From: Deinococcus carri
GTDB lineage: Bacteria; Deinococcota; Deinococci; Deinococcales; Deinococcaceae
Length of the DNA stretch: 64,000 bases
NCBI RefSeq assembly: GCF_039545055.1
Contig: NZ_BAABRP010000001.1
Coordinates: 797,501-861,500 of the forward strand
Reading direction: 5' to 3'
The translations under genes were made by a program, and so were the position numbers. This document shows positions 36,389 through 55,746 of the stretch, one piece after another (the stretch's first letter is position 1; every line of letters starts with the position of its first letter). The notes below the pieces were generated by a model, which saw only the letters and a list, made by a program, of their open reading frames with translations, was not told the DNA's origin and searched no databases.

Positions 36389-37326
36389 TCCCGCCGGACC
36401 TCCCCCGGCAGTTGCACGCCATCCGGCAGGCCGTTTCCAGCCGCGACCGGTTTTGCCGTTCCGTCCAGCTCGACCCAGCCCACCCGGAGGTCGTCCTGGC
36501 CTGCCGGATGCGCCGGCGAGACGCGGAGGGTGCGGTACCTCCCCGTCACAGCGGAGCGCCTGCCCTGGGTGCGGGCGAAGGGACCCGCGAGCCGCTCCAG
36601 CGTGTCGCCCTGGCCCGCCCGCTTGCCCGGCCCCTCGCCCCACAGTGAGGCCGGGGGCAGACCCACGGCGGCCTGCCACACCTGCACCCGCCAGCCCTCC
36701 CGCACCTCGTAGGCGCTGAGCGTGCGCGCCTGCCACACGAAGAAGCGCCGCACCTCGCCCTCGGGGTACAGAATGACGACTGGCCCCGCGCCCGCATCGC
36801 CCCGGTTGTAGTCCTCCGGCAGCCCGGTCCTCTCCCGGAGTTGCCCCGCCAGGACCCGCGCCTCCCGCAGTTCGCCGTGCCCGATAACGCGCAGGGCGGC
36901 GCGGAGCCGGGGCAGCAGCGAGACGGTGAGGGTGCTGCCCTGCCAGGTCACGTCGACCCTGGAGAGCGTACGGAGGGCCGAGGCCGCGATCAGCGTTTGT
37001 CCCTCCACTACCACAGGTGGCGGGACCTGCCGGGGCGCGAGTTGCTGTCCGGAAGTCGGGAAGGCCCACCCCAAGCGGGAGATGCTCCAGCCCGGCGTGG
37101 ACGGGTTCAGGGGCGCGGCCCACAGAAAGGCCGTTCCCCGTCCGCTGTCCTGACATGTCAGGTCGGGGCGGTGGGCGTTCAGCCACGCGCAGGGCAGGTA
37201 CGCCCGCCCGTTCACGAGGCGCGACCCCGGTACCTCCACCGGCGTGCCGTTCCAGCCCGTGATCGGGAGGGCCGACGCGCAGGCCCAGAACGTGGAGAGG
37301 CCGAGGACCAGCAGCCGGGCAACCAT
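36385..37326 (-). CDS. exported protein with copper-amine-oxidase N-terminal-like domain
   Basis: The 313-residue protein has a signal peptide (LLVLGLSTFWACASA). Its mature region contains VPGSRLVNGRAYLPCAWLN and VEGQTLIAASALRTLSRVDVTWQGSTLTVSL, two copies of the stalk-like repeat seen in amine-oxidase-N-type domains. A WQARTLSAYEVREGWRVQVWQ region near 200-220 resembles L,D-transpeptidase-like segments, but I see no catalytic Cys motif. CAGACT ends 6 nt before the ATG as a weak -10. The role is unknown, probably at the cell surface. Confidence 0.75.
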
Positions 37327-37351
37327 GCGCCCAGTCTGCCCCCCCGGCCCG

Positions 37352-38101
<750 letters not shown>

Positions 38102-38108
38102 GGAGAAG

Positions 38109-38114
38109 AGGGTA
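38109..38114 (-). promoter_or_regulatory. -10 element TACCCT of the methyltransferase gene, leaderless GTG
   Basis: It ends 7 nt before GTG 38101 and touches the left arm of the adjacent heptad repeat. Confidence 0.7.
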
Positions 38115-38170
38115 GTCGGTTGTGGGTTGTAGGATGTGGGAAGTTCCTCCTACAACCTACAGCCCACGAC

Positions 38171-38181
<11 letters not shown>
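38111..38181. repeat. heptad-repeat hairpin, family GTTGTAG/GTTGTGG
   Basis: The left arm (38111-38142) has units GTTGTGG and GTTGTAG. The right arm (38150-38181) has inverted units and encodes the last residues and stop of the deacetylase gene. The loop is short (about 7 nt). Confidence 0.82.
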
Positions 38182-39372
<1,191 letters not shown>

Positions 39373-39376
<4 letters not shown>

Positions 39377-40572
39377 GCCCGTCCCAGCCTCCGCAGCAGC
39401 GCGGCGGCCACCCGGTCAGCGGCGTCGGGGACGCTCAGGGCACGGGCGTGCGTGCCCAGCCGGGCGTGTTCTTCCGGGTCCAGCGCCCTCAGCACGGCGG
39501 GCCGCACCTCCGCCAGTTCGCGTGCCCACAGGCCCGCCCCGTGCCGCACCAGGTAGTCGGCGTTGTGTTCCTCCTGGCCGGGAATCGGCTCAAAGATGAC
39601 CTGCGGGATGCCCAGCGTGGTGGCCTCCGCGACCGTCAGGCCGCCCGCCTTGCCCACCACCAGGTCGGAGGCGGCCAGCAGTTCGGGAAAGTCAGTGGTA
39701 AAGCCCAGCGCGTGAATGGTGGCTCCCCCCACCCGTGTCACGCCGCGCCGCCGCGCCCCCGCCAGCACCAGCACCTGTACCCGCCGCCCCAGGTGGCTCA
39801 ACTCGTTCAGCACCCGGTTCAGCGCCCGGTAGGTTCCCGTGCCGCCGCCCGACACCAGCAGCAGCGGTTCGTCCGGCCTCAGCCCGTGCTTCTCGCGCAG
39901 GGCCGCCCGGTCCGCCCCCAGCAACTCGCGGTAGACGGGGGCGATGGGGATGCCCGTCACGGCCACGTGGGCCTCGGGGATGCGCCAGTGGCCCACCATC
40001 TGCTCGCGCGCCTCCTCCGAGGCCACCAGCAGCAGTTCGGCCTCGGGCCGCGCCCAGTGGTGGTGAACCCGGTAATCGGTCACGACCAGGGCGTTCAGGA
40101 AGTCCACCCCGAGCTGGCGGCGTGCCGTGTGGGCCAGCGCGACCGGCGTGGGATAGCTGCTCACGACCACCTCGGGCCGCACCTCGCGCACGTCGCGCCG
40201 CATCCCGCGCAGGCCCAGCCAGCCGAAGGTGCCCGTCAGCGCGCGCGGCTCGGTCTCCTGGTCCGTCCACTCGTAGAACGCCTTGTACATGCCCGGCGCG
40301 TAGCGCAGCCAGGCGTCGTAGGTGCCCACCGTCACCGCCCGCTCGAAGGCGTTCAGGTACGCGATGAAGTCCGCGTGCCGCGCCCGGAGATCCACCCCCG
40401 CCGCCCGCAACGCCCGGTCCAGCGCGTCGTTCGCCTGGTGATGCCCGCTGCCGAAGGAGGCGGAGAGAATCAGGGCGCGCAGTTCGGGAGGGGGAGGCGG
40501 TGCGTGGTGCGCGGTGCGCGGTGAATGCTCTGCCTGCACACCGCGTCCCGCGTCCCGCGCACCTTCCCTCAC
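39373..40572 (-). CDS. MGDG-synthase-like diacylglycerol glycosyltransferase
   Basis: The 399-residue glycosyltransferase is of the UgtP/MGDG-synthase/MurG group. N-terminal ILSASFGSGHHQANDAL is the lipid-acceptor domain signature. LLLVSGGGTGTYRALN and the C-terminal VVGKAGGLTVAEATTLGIP, followed by GQEEHNADYL, are the nucleotide-sugar-binding motifs. It should add a sugar to diacylglycerol at the cytoplasmic face. I start it at GTG 40570-40572, which overlaps the permease stop (GTGA). In that reading, residues about 6-25 are encoded by a heptad repeat. A later GTG at 40539 is possible. Confidence 0.9.
40497..40563. repeat. heptad-repeat hairpin, family GCGGTGC/GCGGGAC, within a coding N-terminus
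   Basis: The arms at 40497-40523 (GCGGTGC, GTGGTGC) and 40537-40563 (inverted GCGGGAC, GCGGTGT) flank a 13-nt loop. The element lies inside the glycosyltransferase reading frame just after its start. Confidence 0.8.
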
Positions 40573-41714
40573 GCCCGCCTCAGCAGCCACAGCCCCAGCC
40601 CGGCAAAGACGATGTTCGCCAGCCACACGCCGAGTTCGGGCAGGCCCGGCAACGTTCCGGCGAGCGTCAGGCCGACGAAGAAGACGAGGTAGTACGCGAC
40701 GGCGATCATCAGCGCGATGCCCAGCGAGACGCCCAGGCTGCGGCCGTAGCGCAGCGCGAAGGGCAGCGCGGCCAGCGCCAGCACCAGATTGCCGAAGGGC
40801 AGGGCCAGCTTGCGGTTGAGGTTGATGCGGGCGTCCTGCCGCTCCTGCTCGGGCACGCCGGGCGCGGTCAGCTTGGTCATCAGTTCGGGCCAGCCCTCCG
40901 CGTCTGCACCGATGGCATCGGCATATTCCGCGATGGTCCGCTTGCGCGAGAGGCCGGTGTCGAGGTTCAGGGTGCTGCCCGCGTCCTCCGGAATCACCAC
41001 GCTGGGAAAGACTTCCTGCACGGCGGCGCGAAAGGCGGCGGGGTCGTTTTCCGGCACACGCGCCAGCCCGGCGGCGGCGGCGTAGTTCACGGTGTACACC
41101 TGATACCCGCGCAGGGAAAGCTGGTTGTTCTCGAAGTGCCCGCTGTCCGCGAAAATCACGGTGGCGCGTCTGGGGTCGTCCGCCTGCCAGCGTTCCACCC
41201 GCACATTCTTCAGCTCCCGCCTGGTGTGGTCATATCCCCCCAGCCACAGCGTGAGGTTCCCCCCCAGGTCCATCGTCTTCCCGATGACGTGCGAGAGGCC
41301 CGCGCCCGTCAGCGCGTCCCAGTACAGCCCGCGCGTCTCCACGTTGGCGCGGGGAGCCACCCATAGGCTCAGCCAGACGGCGAGGGCCGTGACCAGCGCC
41401 GCCACCACCGCCACCGGCCGCCCCACCTGCCCCAGCCCGATGCCGCCCGACTGCACCGCCACCAGTTCGCGCTCGGTGGCGAGCCGCCCGAACGCCACCA
41501 CCGTCATCAGCACCACCGCCATCGGCAGCACCTTGACCAGCGTGTCGGGCACCTGATAGGCGATCCACTGCCCGATCAGCGAGAGCGGCACGCCCCGCAG
41601 CCACTGACTGCTGATAAAGAAGTACCCGAAGCTCAGAATCGCCGTGAACAGCAGCGTGCCGCTCACCAGCGGCGGCAGCAGCTCGCGGGTGACGTAGCGG
41701 GTGAGGCGGGTCAA
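40569..41714 (-). CDS. LptF/LptG (YjgP/YjgQ) family permease
   Basis: The 381-residue membrane protein has an N-terminal RYVTRELLPPLVSGTLLFTAILSFGY helix pair and three more N-terminal helices, a periplasmic beta-jellyroll region (about 130-290), and C-terminal helices beginning LALPFGNLVLALAALPFAL. This is the LptF/G layout. In Gram-negatives it extracts LPS, but Deinococcus has no classical LPS, so another glycolipid is the likely cargo. The start is TTG 41712-41714 with AGGAG 7 nt upstream. It is the first gene of the unit containing the diacylglycerol glycosyltransferase. Confidence 0.92.
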   Translation of the reverse strand: MTRLTRYVTRELLPPLVSGTLLFTAILSFGYFFISSQWLRGVPLSLIGQWIAYQVPDTLVKVLPMAVVLMTVVAFGRLATERELVAVQSGGIGLGQVGRPVAVVAALVTALAVWLSLWVAPRANVETRGLYWDALTGAGLSHVIGKTMDLGGNLTLWLGGYDHTRRELKNVRVERWQADDPRRATVIFADSGHFENNQLSLRGYQVYTVNYAAAAGLARVPENDPAAFRAAVQEVFPSVVIPEDAGSTLNLDTGLSRKRTIAEYADAIGADAEGWPELMTKLTAPGVPEQERQDARINLNRKLALPFGNLVLALAALPFALRYGRSLGVSLGIALMIAVAYYLVFFVGLTLAGTLPGLPELGVWLANIVFAGLGLWLLRRA

Positions 41715-41726
41715 AGGGGGACTCCT

Positions 41727-41857
41727 GCGGAGTGGTGCGCGGGATGCGGGACGCGGTGCGCAGTCAAAAGCTCAGCTGCCGTGCCCCCGCGGAGAGGGAG
41801 AAGCCAGGCCTGGCCCCCGCTCCTCGTTTCCGCGTACCGCGCACCGCGCACCACCAC
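41727..41857. repeat. heptad-repeat hairpin with long loop, family GCGGTGC/GCGGGAC
   Basis: The left arm (41727-41763) has units GTGGTGC, GCGGGAT and GCGGGAC. The right arm (41831-41857) is inverted. The 67-nt loop includes a second small palindrome (AGGCCTGGC region). It lies between fabZ and the permease gene. Confidence 0.78.
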
Positions 41858-41862
41858 CTTCC

Positions 41863-42291
<429 letters not shown>

Positions 42292-42347
42292 CAGCGGGAC
42301 TCCTTGGGGGCGGGAGGGACGCGGGGCCGCGCCCGTCTCCCCGCCGT

Positions 42348-42379
<32 letters not shown>

Positions 42380-42404
42380 AAGCTCCCGGCGTTCAGGTCA
42401 GCGT

Positions 42405-42659
42405 TCAGCCCCGCGGCTTCAGGAAGGCGACCAGCCCCGCCAGCAGACTGGTGAGCAGCGTCAGCGCGATGGCCTGGCCGAAGGAGGAAGGGCCGCCCAC
42501 GCCTGCCCGCGCCCCCAGGAGCGTTTCCACGCTCCCCACCGTGCGCAGCCACAGCGGGGCGTTCGGGTTCAGGCTGGCGAAACTTCCCAGCGTGAGCAGC
42601 GCCAGCGCCAGCGTGAGCAGGCCCAGCAGGACGACGCCCAGCCACCTCAGGATTCGCAC
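42405..42659 (-). CDS. small membrane protein, two predicted helices
   Basis: The 84-residue protein starts at GTG 42657-42659, with GAGAGG about 8 nt upstream. Helices are at about 5-24 (GVVLLGLLTLALALLTLGS) and 60-80 (AIALTLLTSLLAGLVAFL). An ATG at 42692 is in frame but overlaps the TAGAAT -10 candidate (42691-42696), so it is less likely. No family is recognised. It is divergent from the small gene at 42771. Confidence 0.65.
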   Translation of the reverse strand: MRILRWLGVVLLGLLTLALALLTLGSFASLNPNAPLWLRTVGSVETLLGARAGVGGPSSFGQAIALTLLTSLLAGLVAFLKPRG

Positions 42660-42690
42660 GTGTTTTGCCTCTCGCCTGTCATCGCCGGGC

Positions 42691-42696
42691 ATTCTA
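42691..42696 (-). promoter_or_regulatory. -10 element TAGAAT upstream of the small membrane protein
   Basis: It lies about 31 nt upstream of the preferred GTG, allowing a short leader with a ribosome site. Confidence 0.5.
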
Positions 42697-42758
42697 GAGA
42701 GGCGGCGCGTGTGTGCGGTGAAGAACTTCACGCCCCGGCCGCTGCGCTCGGCGGGCGC

Positions 42759-42764
42759 TACACT
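42759..42764 (+). promoter_or_regulatory. -10 element TACACT, leaderless GTG at 42771
   Basis: It ends 6 nt before the GTG and is the main evidence that this small gene is real. Confidence 0.65.
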
Positions 42765-42770
42765 CGGCCC

Positions 42771-43037
42771 GTGACTCCCCCGCCCGACCTCCCCGCCCGC
42801 GTCCGCGTCACCCGCCCGCCCCTGCCCCTCGCGCCCAGCCTGCGCATGGCCGTCGCGCGGCTGTGCCCCCAGGCCCCGCAGGACGCCCTGACGGCGGCGG
42901 CCCTCGCCATCGCGGGCGGCGCGACGATTGGCGCGGCCCTGAAGTGGGAGGGCGGGGAGGCCCTGGGCGTCGAGACAGGTTGGCGCGGGCGCGGCATCGA
43001 GGAGGCATTGGCAGGGGCTGTGGGGGGTGGGTTGTAG
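42771..43037 (+). CDS. small hypothetical protein (88 aa)
   Basis: This is a short protein from a leaderless GTG. It has a Pro-rich start (TPPPDLPARVRV), an alanine-rich helix (DALTAAALAIAGGATIGAALKW) and a GWRGRGIEEAL segment. It is not recognised. The final codons and the TAG stop are contributed by a heptad repeat, so the original gene may have had another end. It may be a leftover of a larger gene or a real small protein. Confidence 0.55.
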   Translation: MTPPPDLPARVRVTRPPLPLAPSLRMAVARLCPQAPQDALTAAALAIAGGATIGAALKWEGGEALGVETGWRGRGIEEALAGAVGGGL

Positions 43038-43088
43038 GTTGTGGGGAGGCTCCCCGTCTTTTCCCACGGCCCACAACCCCTAACAACC
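43025..43088. repeat. heptad-repeat hairpin, family GTTGTAG/GTTGTGG
   Basis: The left arm at 43025-43047 (TGTAGGT, TGTGGGG units) and the right arm at 43063-43088 (inverted) face each other across 15 nt. It ends 6 bp before the acyl-CoA dehydrogenase -10 box. Confidence 0.78.
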
Positions 43089-43094
43089 GTTTGG

Positions 43095-43100
43095 TAGCCT
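43095..43100 (+). promoter_or_regulatory. -10 element TAGCCT of the acyl-CoA dehydrogenase gene, leaderless
   Basis: It ends 6 nt before ATG 43107. Confidence 0.7.
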
Positions 43101-43106
43101 GAGCGT

Positions 43107-44279
<1,173 letters not shown>

Positions 44280-44282
44280 GGA

Positions 44283-44341
44283 GAGGGCAGATGGCAGATT
44301 GCTGAAGGCAAAGGCTTTCGGATGCCTTCTGCCATCTGCCC

Positions 44342-44360
<19 letters not shown>
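44283..44360. repeat. heptad-repeat hairpin, family GCAGAAG
   Basis: The left arm (44283-44314) has units GCAGATG, GCTGAAG and GCAAAGG. The right arm (44323-44360) is inverted and encodes the C-terminal EEAEG-stop of the aminotransferase. It lies between convergent genes. Confidence 0.82.
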
Positions 44361-45649
<1,289 letters not shown>

Positions 45650-45666
45650 GCGGGGAGCCTTTCGGG

Positions 45667-45687
45667 GGAGCGGTCAGCTTTCAGCCG

Positions 45688-45697
<10 letters not shown>
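45667..45697. repeat. heptad-repeat arm, family GCTGACC (left of APH-like gene)
   Basis: Units are the inverted form of GCTGACC, GCTGAAA and GCTGACG. The matching opposite arm is at 46532-46565, about 835 bp away. The stop codon of the APH-like gene lies in this arm. Confidence 0.8.
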
Positions 45698-47072
<1,375 letters not shown>

Positions 47073-47104
47073 AAGGCCAGTTTCGCAAAAGGAGGAGGCT
47101 TTGT

Positions 47105-47110
47105 TAGGGT
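47105..47110 (+). promoter_or_regulatory. -10 element TAGGGT of the DUF4180 gene, leaderless
   Basis: It ends 6 nt before ATG 47117. Confidence 0.7.
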
Positions 47111-47116
47111 GCCGGG

Positions 47117-47470
47117 ATGAAGATGGGCGAAGCTCCCCGGATACGGACGGCAGGTGAGTTGGGAGTCGCGCTCCGCACCCCGGCCGACGTGGGCGAGCTG
47201 ATAGGCGCGGCCTATGATCTGGACGGCCTGATCCTGACGGAAGCCGACCTGGCCCCCGAGTTCTTCCGGCTGCGCAGCGGCCTGGCGGGCGAGGCGTTCC
47301 AGAAGTTCACGAACTACCGCATTCGTGTGGCCCTGGTACTGCCGGACTTCGCGGCCCACGGCGAACGCTTCGCGGAGCTGGCCCATGAACACGCCGCACA
47401 CAGCCTGATCCGCTTCTTGCAGACCGAGGAGGAGGCCCGGAACTGGCTGGAGGCCAGCGCCGGGGCCTGA
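47117..47470 (+). CDS. DUF4180 domain protein
   Basis: The 117-residue protein matches the DUF4180 pattern: GLILTEADLAPEFFRLRSGLAGEAFQKFTNYRIRVALV, then FLQTEEEARNWL at the C-terminus. The family is small, cytosolic and of unknown function, and often sits near regulators or phosphatases in other genomes. The leaderless start and single-gene unit sit between the divergent DinB gene and the convergent pruA. Confidence 0.85.
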   Translation: MKMGEAPRIRTAGELGVALRTPADVGELIGAAYDLDGLILTEADLAPEFFRLRSGLAGEAFQKFTNYRIRVALVLPDFAAHGERFAELAHEHAAHSLIRFLQTEEEARNWLEASAGA

Positions 47471-47486
47471 CCCGACCCAGTACTGC

Positions 47487-49064
<1,578 letters not shown>

Positions 49065-49090
49065 TGTCCTGCCTCCTTGAGATGGAGGCG

Positions 49091-49119
49091 AGCTTAACAC
49101 GTGCCTCATGGCGGCGCAA
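49091..49119 (-). promoter_or_regulatory. pruA promoter, -35 TTGCGC, 17-bp spacer, -10 TAAGCT
   Basis: The spacing is exactly 17 bp and a 20-nt leader with a strong ribosome site follows, so this gene is not leaderless. Confidence 0.7.
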
Positions 49120-49197
49120 AACCGCTGTCAGACGGCAAAAAAGCCCGGATATAGGTGTGCGGAGAGGGGGGCTGTCTCCCGCCCGACCTTACAAACG

Positions 49198-50093
<896 letters not shown>

Positions 50094-50097
<4 letters not shown>

Positions 50098-50413
50098 GGC
50101 CGCACCTCCCTCAGACGGCCCTGCCCGTCCAGCAGGAGACGCAGGGGCAGGCGAACGTCATACAGAATAAAGTCGGTGGTCTGTCCGGCACGCTGGCTGA
50201 TGCTGAGGCTGAGCGCGCCACGCACCGGGGCCAGCGGTACCCGCCAGGTCTGCCCCGGCTCCAGCCGCTGCCAGCCGGTACAGTGCGTGGCCGCGCAGGT
50301 CGCCACCTCCACCGAACGGGTGCCGCCATTTCGCAGCGTGACGCCTCCCCATGCCCCCCCACCTGCCAGCGCTACGCCGGCCAGGGCCAGGGCCAGCCAG
50401 TACGGGTGGCCCT

Positions 50414-50417
<4 letters not shown>
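50094..50417 (-). CDS. small exported protein (107 aa)
   Basis: An N-terminal hydrophobic segment (YWLALALAGVALAGGGAWGG) serves as signal peptide or anchor. A single beta-rich domain with one Cys pair (VATCAATHCTGW) follows. It overlaps its neighbours by 4 nt on both sides (DUF4127 gene and ROK kinase), a strong sign of a shared function. No family is recognised. It is much shorter than the open frame that contains it. Confidence 0.75.
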
Positions 50418-51907
<1,490 letters not shown>

Positions 51908-51912
51908 GTGCG

Positions 51913-52686
51913 TCAGTCTAGAAAGAAGCGCAGCACGGCGTCGCGCATGCCCCGGCTAGTGTAGTGCCCCACACCGGGAAAGACCGCCTCGTGAAAGTTC
52001 TCCGGACAGCCCGCCCGCGCATAAGCCTCGCGGTAAGCCGCGGCCGTCGGGACATGGTGGGCGGCGAGGGGGAATGCCGGGTCGCTGTCGCCGCTCGCCA
52101 GCAGCAGGGGTGTGGGGGGCGCGTCCTCCGCGTGGGTGACGGGCCGGTGCGCCTCCAGAAAGGCCCGGAGGTCGGGGCGGCGCACCTCCGGCTCCTCCCA
52201 CACGCCGGAAGTAATCAGCGCTGCCGCCCGCGTCACCCGCCGTTCGTTGCGGGCCAGGGTCTGCGTCACGTAGCCGCCCATGCTGGAGCCGGTGATGGAC
52301 ACGGGCAGCGGGCCGAACAGTTCCGCCAGCGCGTCCAGCAGCGCCGGGGCTTCGGCCACTGTGCGGCGCACACTCTCCCAGACGTACTCGCGGGCGTTCA
52401 GGCTGGGCGGCGTTTCCTCCACCCGCTCGCCATGCAGCGCCGCGTCGGGGATGACGACGGCCCAGCCCTGCGCGGCCAGGGCGGAGTACACGCCCAGTTT
52501 TCCCTCCTTCGCCGCCCAGGCCCCGTGGTACACGAGGCACACCTGCCGCACGTCCGTCATCTCCGGGGGCCGCTCTATCAGGCACGGCACGCCCGCCAGC
52601 ACGCGCCGCTCTATCAGATACGGCGTGCCCGCGTATTCCGGGGCGGCGTGGGGGTCGGCCGGGTTGAAGGTTCTGGTGTCCGTCAT
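51913..52686 (-). CDS. alpha/beta hydrolase (dienelactone-hydrolase-like esterase)
   Basis: The 257-residue hydrolase has the nucleophile elbow ITGSSMGGYVTQTLA, acid in LLASGDSDPAFP and His in FPGVGHYTSRGM, a complete Ser-Asp-His triad. VCLVYHGAWAAKEG gives the oxyanion HG motif. The start ATG 52684-52686 overlaps the phosphatase stop (ATGA); a GGGRM extension upstream is not needed. The substrate is unknown. It is the third gene of the DinB-phosphatase-hydrolase unit, whose end contains the promoter for DUF4127. Confidence 0.88.
   Translation of the reverse strand: MTDTRTFNPADPHAAPEYAGTPYLIERRVLAGVPCLIERPPEMTDVRQVCLVYHGAWAAKEGKLGVYSALAAQGWAVVIPDAALHGERVEETPPSLNAREYVWESVRRTVAEAPALLDALAELFGPLPVSITGSSMGGYVTQTLARNERRVTRAAALITSGVWEEPEVRRPDLRAFLEAHRPVTHAEDAPPTPLLLASGDSDPAFPLAAHHVPTAAAYREAYARAGCPENFHEAVFPGVGHYTSRGMRDAVLRFFLD
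51915..51920 (-). promoter_or_regulatory. -10 element TAGACT of the DUF4127 unit, leaderless GTG
   Basis: It ends 7 nt before GTG 51907 and overlaps the last codons of the hydrolase gene. Confidence 0.7.
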
Positions 52687-53204
52687 CCTCCCGCCTCCAC
52701 TCGCGTTGCGTGCCCGTCCGCGTCCAGCCGCCATACGTCTGGATTCCGCAGTCCCGCCCAGCCCACGTAGTCCAGCCCCAGCGCGAGCGCCAGCAGGTTG
52801 CCGTGGGTCACGACCGCCGTGATGCCGTCCGGGTTCCGTGCGCCGGAAAGGGCCGCCTGAATCCTTCGCCGGGCTGCGCTGGCCGCCTCGCCGCCCGGCA
52901 GGCGCAGCCAGGGCAGACGGAAACTGGCCCGGAGGGCCGTGCGCCAGTAGGGCACTTCCCGGCCACTCAGCACCCGCTCGGTCAGCCGCGCGTCTGTCTC
53001 GACCTCCAGCCCCAGCCGCTCAGCGAGGGGCTGCGCGGTGTCCACCGCCCGCGTCCAGGGACTGCTCACGATGCGCGTGACGCCCAGCCCGGCCAGCGCC
53101 TCCGCCAGCCGCTCCGCCTGCACTTTCCCTTCGGGCGTGAGAGTCGCCTCGGGTGCCTGTCCGCCCGCTTTCGCATGGCGGATGAGCAGCAGGGTGCCGC
53201 TCAC
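52683..53204 (-). CDS. histidine phosphatase family protein
   Basis: The 173-residue enzyme is phosphoglycerate-mutase-like, with LLLIRHAKAGG (RHG-type motif with Ala), VSSPWTRAVDTAQPLAERL, an Arg/Glu-rich core and VVTHGNLLALAL carrying the second His. These support phosphomonoesterase activity on a small phosphorylated substrate. GTG 53202-53204 overlaps the DinB stop (GTGA). It is coupled at its other end to the hydrolase. Confidence 0.9.
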   Translation of the reverse strand: MSGTLLLIRHAKAGGQAPEATLTPEGKVQAERLAEALAGLGVTRIVSSPWTRAVDTAQPLAERLGLEVETDARLTERVLSGREVPYWRTALRASFRLPWLRLPGGEAASAARRRIQAALSGARNPDGITAVVTHGNLLALALGLDYVGWAGLRNPDVWRLDADGHATRVEAGG

Positions 53205-53785
53205 TCCGTCGTCTCCGCCGCCTGCCTGGGCGCGACGATGTTGCGAATTAGGCGCATCTGCCCCCGGTGGCTGACCTCGTCCTCCATCACGTGAAACCAG
53301 GCCCAGTGGTGGTTCGGAAAGTCGAAGCCCGGCACCGTGAGGCGCGAGGCCAGCCAGGCGTCGTCCTTCTGCGCGAGGGTGGCGAGCGTGTGCCCGCGCG
53401 ACGCCTCCAGCTCGGCCAGGTACCATTCCAGCGGGCGGCCCCGCACGGCCTCACCGCCCTCCGCGCCCATAGTCAGGCCGGAGCGGTAGGGGCCGAACTC
53501 GGGGATGCTCTCGCTGAAGGGGTCGCGGCCCTCGAACGATAGCCAGTGGTACACCCGGTCCACCGCCGCGATGTGCGCCAGCAGCATGCCGATGGAGTTG
53601 CGGAAGCCCGGCGGCGTGGCGTCCAGTTGCTCCACGCTCAGGCCCCGCACGGCATCCAGGGTGGTCATGCGCGCGTAGTTCAGCATAGCGGTCAGCGCCC
53701 CGATATGCGGATTGGAGTGCCCGTCCGGCTCGATGCGGTACCAGTGCTGCCACTCCTGCACTTCATTGGTCGGTTCGGCGCTCAT
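53201..53785 (-). CDS. DinB/YfiT family protein (DUF664-like)
   Basis: The 194-residue DinB-fold protein has metal histidines in MLLAHIAAVDRVYHWL and VMEDEVSHRGQMRLIRN, the DUF664 signature. It differs clearly from the DinB protein at 46566. ATG 53783-53785 is preceded at 6 nt by TACGCT; a start at 53803 would fall in the adjacent terminal-inverted-repeat element. It is first in a four-base-overlap chain (DinB, histidine phosphatase, alpha/beta hydrolase). A thiol-transferase role is one possibility. Confidence 0.88.
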   Translation of the reverse strand: MSAEPTNEVQEWQHWYRIEPDGHSNPHIGALTAMLNYARMTTLDAVRGLSVEQLDATPPGFRNSIGMLLAHIAAVDRVYHWLSFEGRDPFSESIPEFGPYRSGLTMGAEGGEAVRGRPLEWYLAELEASRGHTLATLAQKDDAWLASRLTVPGFDFPNHHWAWFHVMEDEVSHRGQMRLIRNIVAPRQAAETTE

Positions 53786-53791
53786 TGGCCC

Positions 53792-53797
53792 AGCGTA
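53792..53797 (-). promoter_or_regulatory. -10 element TACGCT of the DinB unit, leaderless
   Basis: It ends 6 nt before ATG 53785 and lies just outside the TIR element that begins at 53802. Confidence 0.7.
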
Positions 53798-53801
53798 ATT
53801 C

Positions 53802-53934
53802 ATACGGATTCCGTCTGTTTCGTTAACAAACCGGGAAAGCGCCGGTTTGCCAACTCCACGCCCGGAACCCGTTTCTCTCCTTCTCGCGCTGCTCGGATTG
53901 AATCACTTCGTCAACGATTCAATCGGAGTCCTTA

Positions 53935-53935
<1 letters not shown>
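53802..53935 (-). repeat. stop-codon-abutting TIR element, copy 2
   Basis: The left TIR ATACGGATTCCG (53802-53813) is exact and the right end CGGAGTCCTTAT (53924-53935) matches 10 of 12. Hairpins are AAACCGG...CCGGTTT around GAAAGCG, and GATTGAATC/GATTCAATC. The right end meets the TGA of the FAD oxidoreductase gene. Confidence 0.78.
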
Positions 53936-55337
<1,402 letters not shown>

Positions 55338-55341
<4 letters not shown>

Positions 55342-55700
55342 TTGACGCTGACGGTGCCCCACGTTTTCCCGTTCACGACAATCTCAAAGGGGCCGACGCG
55401 GGCAGGGGTGCCGGGGTCCGTGTAGGTCTTCGTCTCGTTCCGCACGCTGGCGGAACAGGCCACGCCGACCGGAACGCTGCCGCGTGTGGTCAGCGTCAGG
55501 CGGCTGGCCGTCCGCTGCGCGCTGAAGCCGTCGAAGCTGCCGCAGCCAAGTCCCACTGTGACCGCGACGTTCATGACTTCAGTTGCTCCTACACTCGCCG
55601 GAAATTGCACGTCCGCGACCCCCGGAGTGTTCGGCGTCCAGATGAGTCCGCAGGCGCTCAACGGCAGGACGAGGACGGCAGCAAGCAGCATTCTTTTCAT
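55338..55700 (-). CDS. small predicted lipoprotein (120 aa)
   Basis: It starts at ATG 55698-55700 and has the lipobox LPLSAC at about residue 17. The mature beta-sandwich-like domain has two further Cys (GLGCGSFDG, VGVACSAS) that could form a disulphide. CAGGAT ends 6 nt before the ATG as a weak -10. Downstream overlap with the FAD oxidoreductase indicates co-transcription. No family is recognised. Confidence 0.75.
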
Positions 55701-55746
55701 GCGGTCATCCTGCCATGGCGGAAATGGAGTTCCGCACACATCTGCC

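Noticed and set aside
49120..49197. Possible small RNA or terminator between ROK kinase and pruA
   Set aside because: I could not find a stem followed by a T-run, and the A-run near 49136 has no adjacent hairpin.
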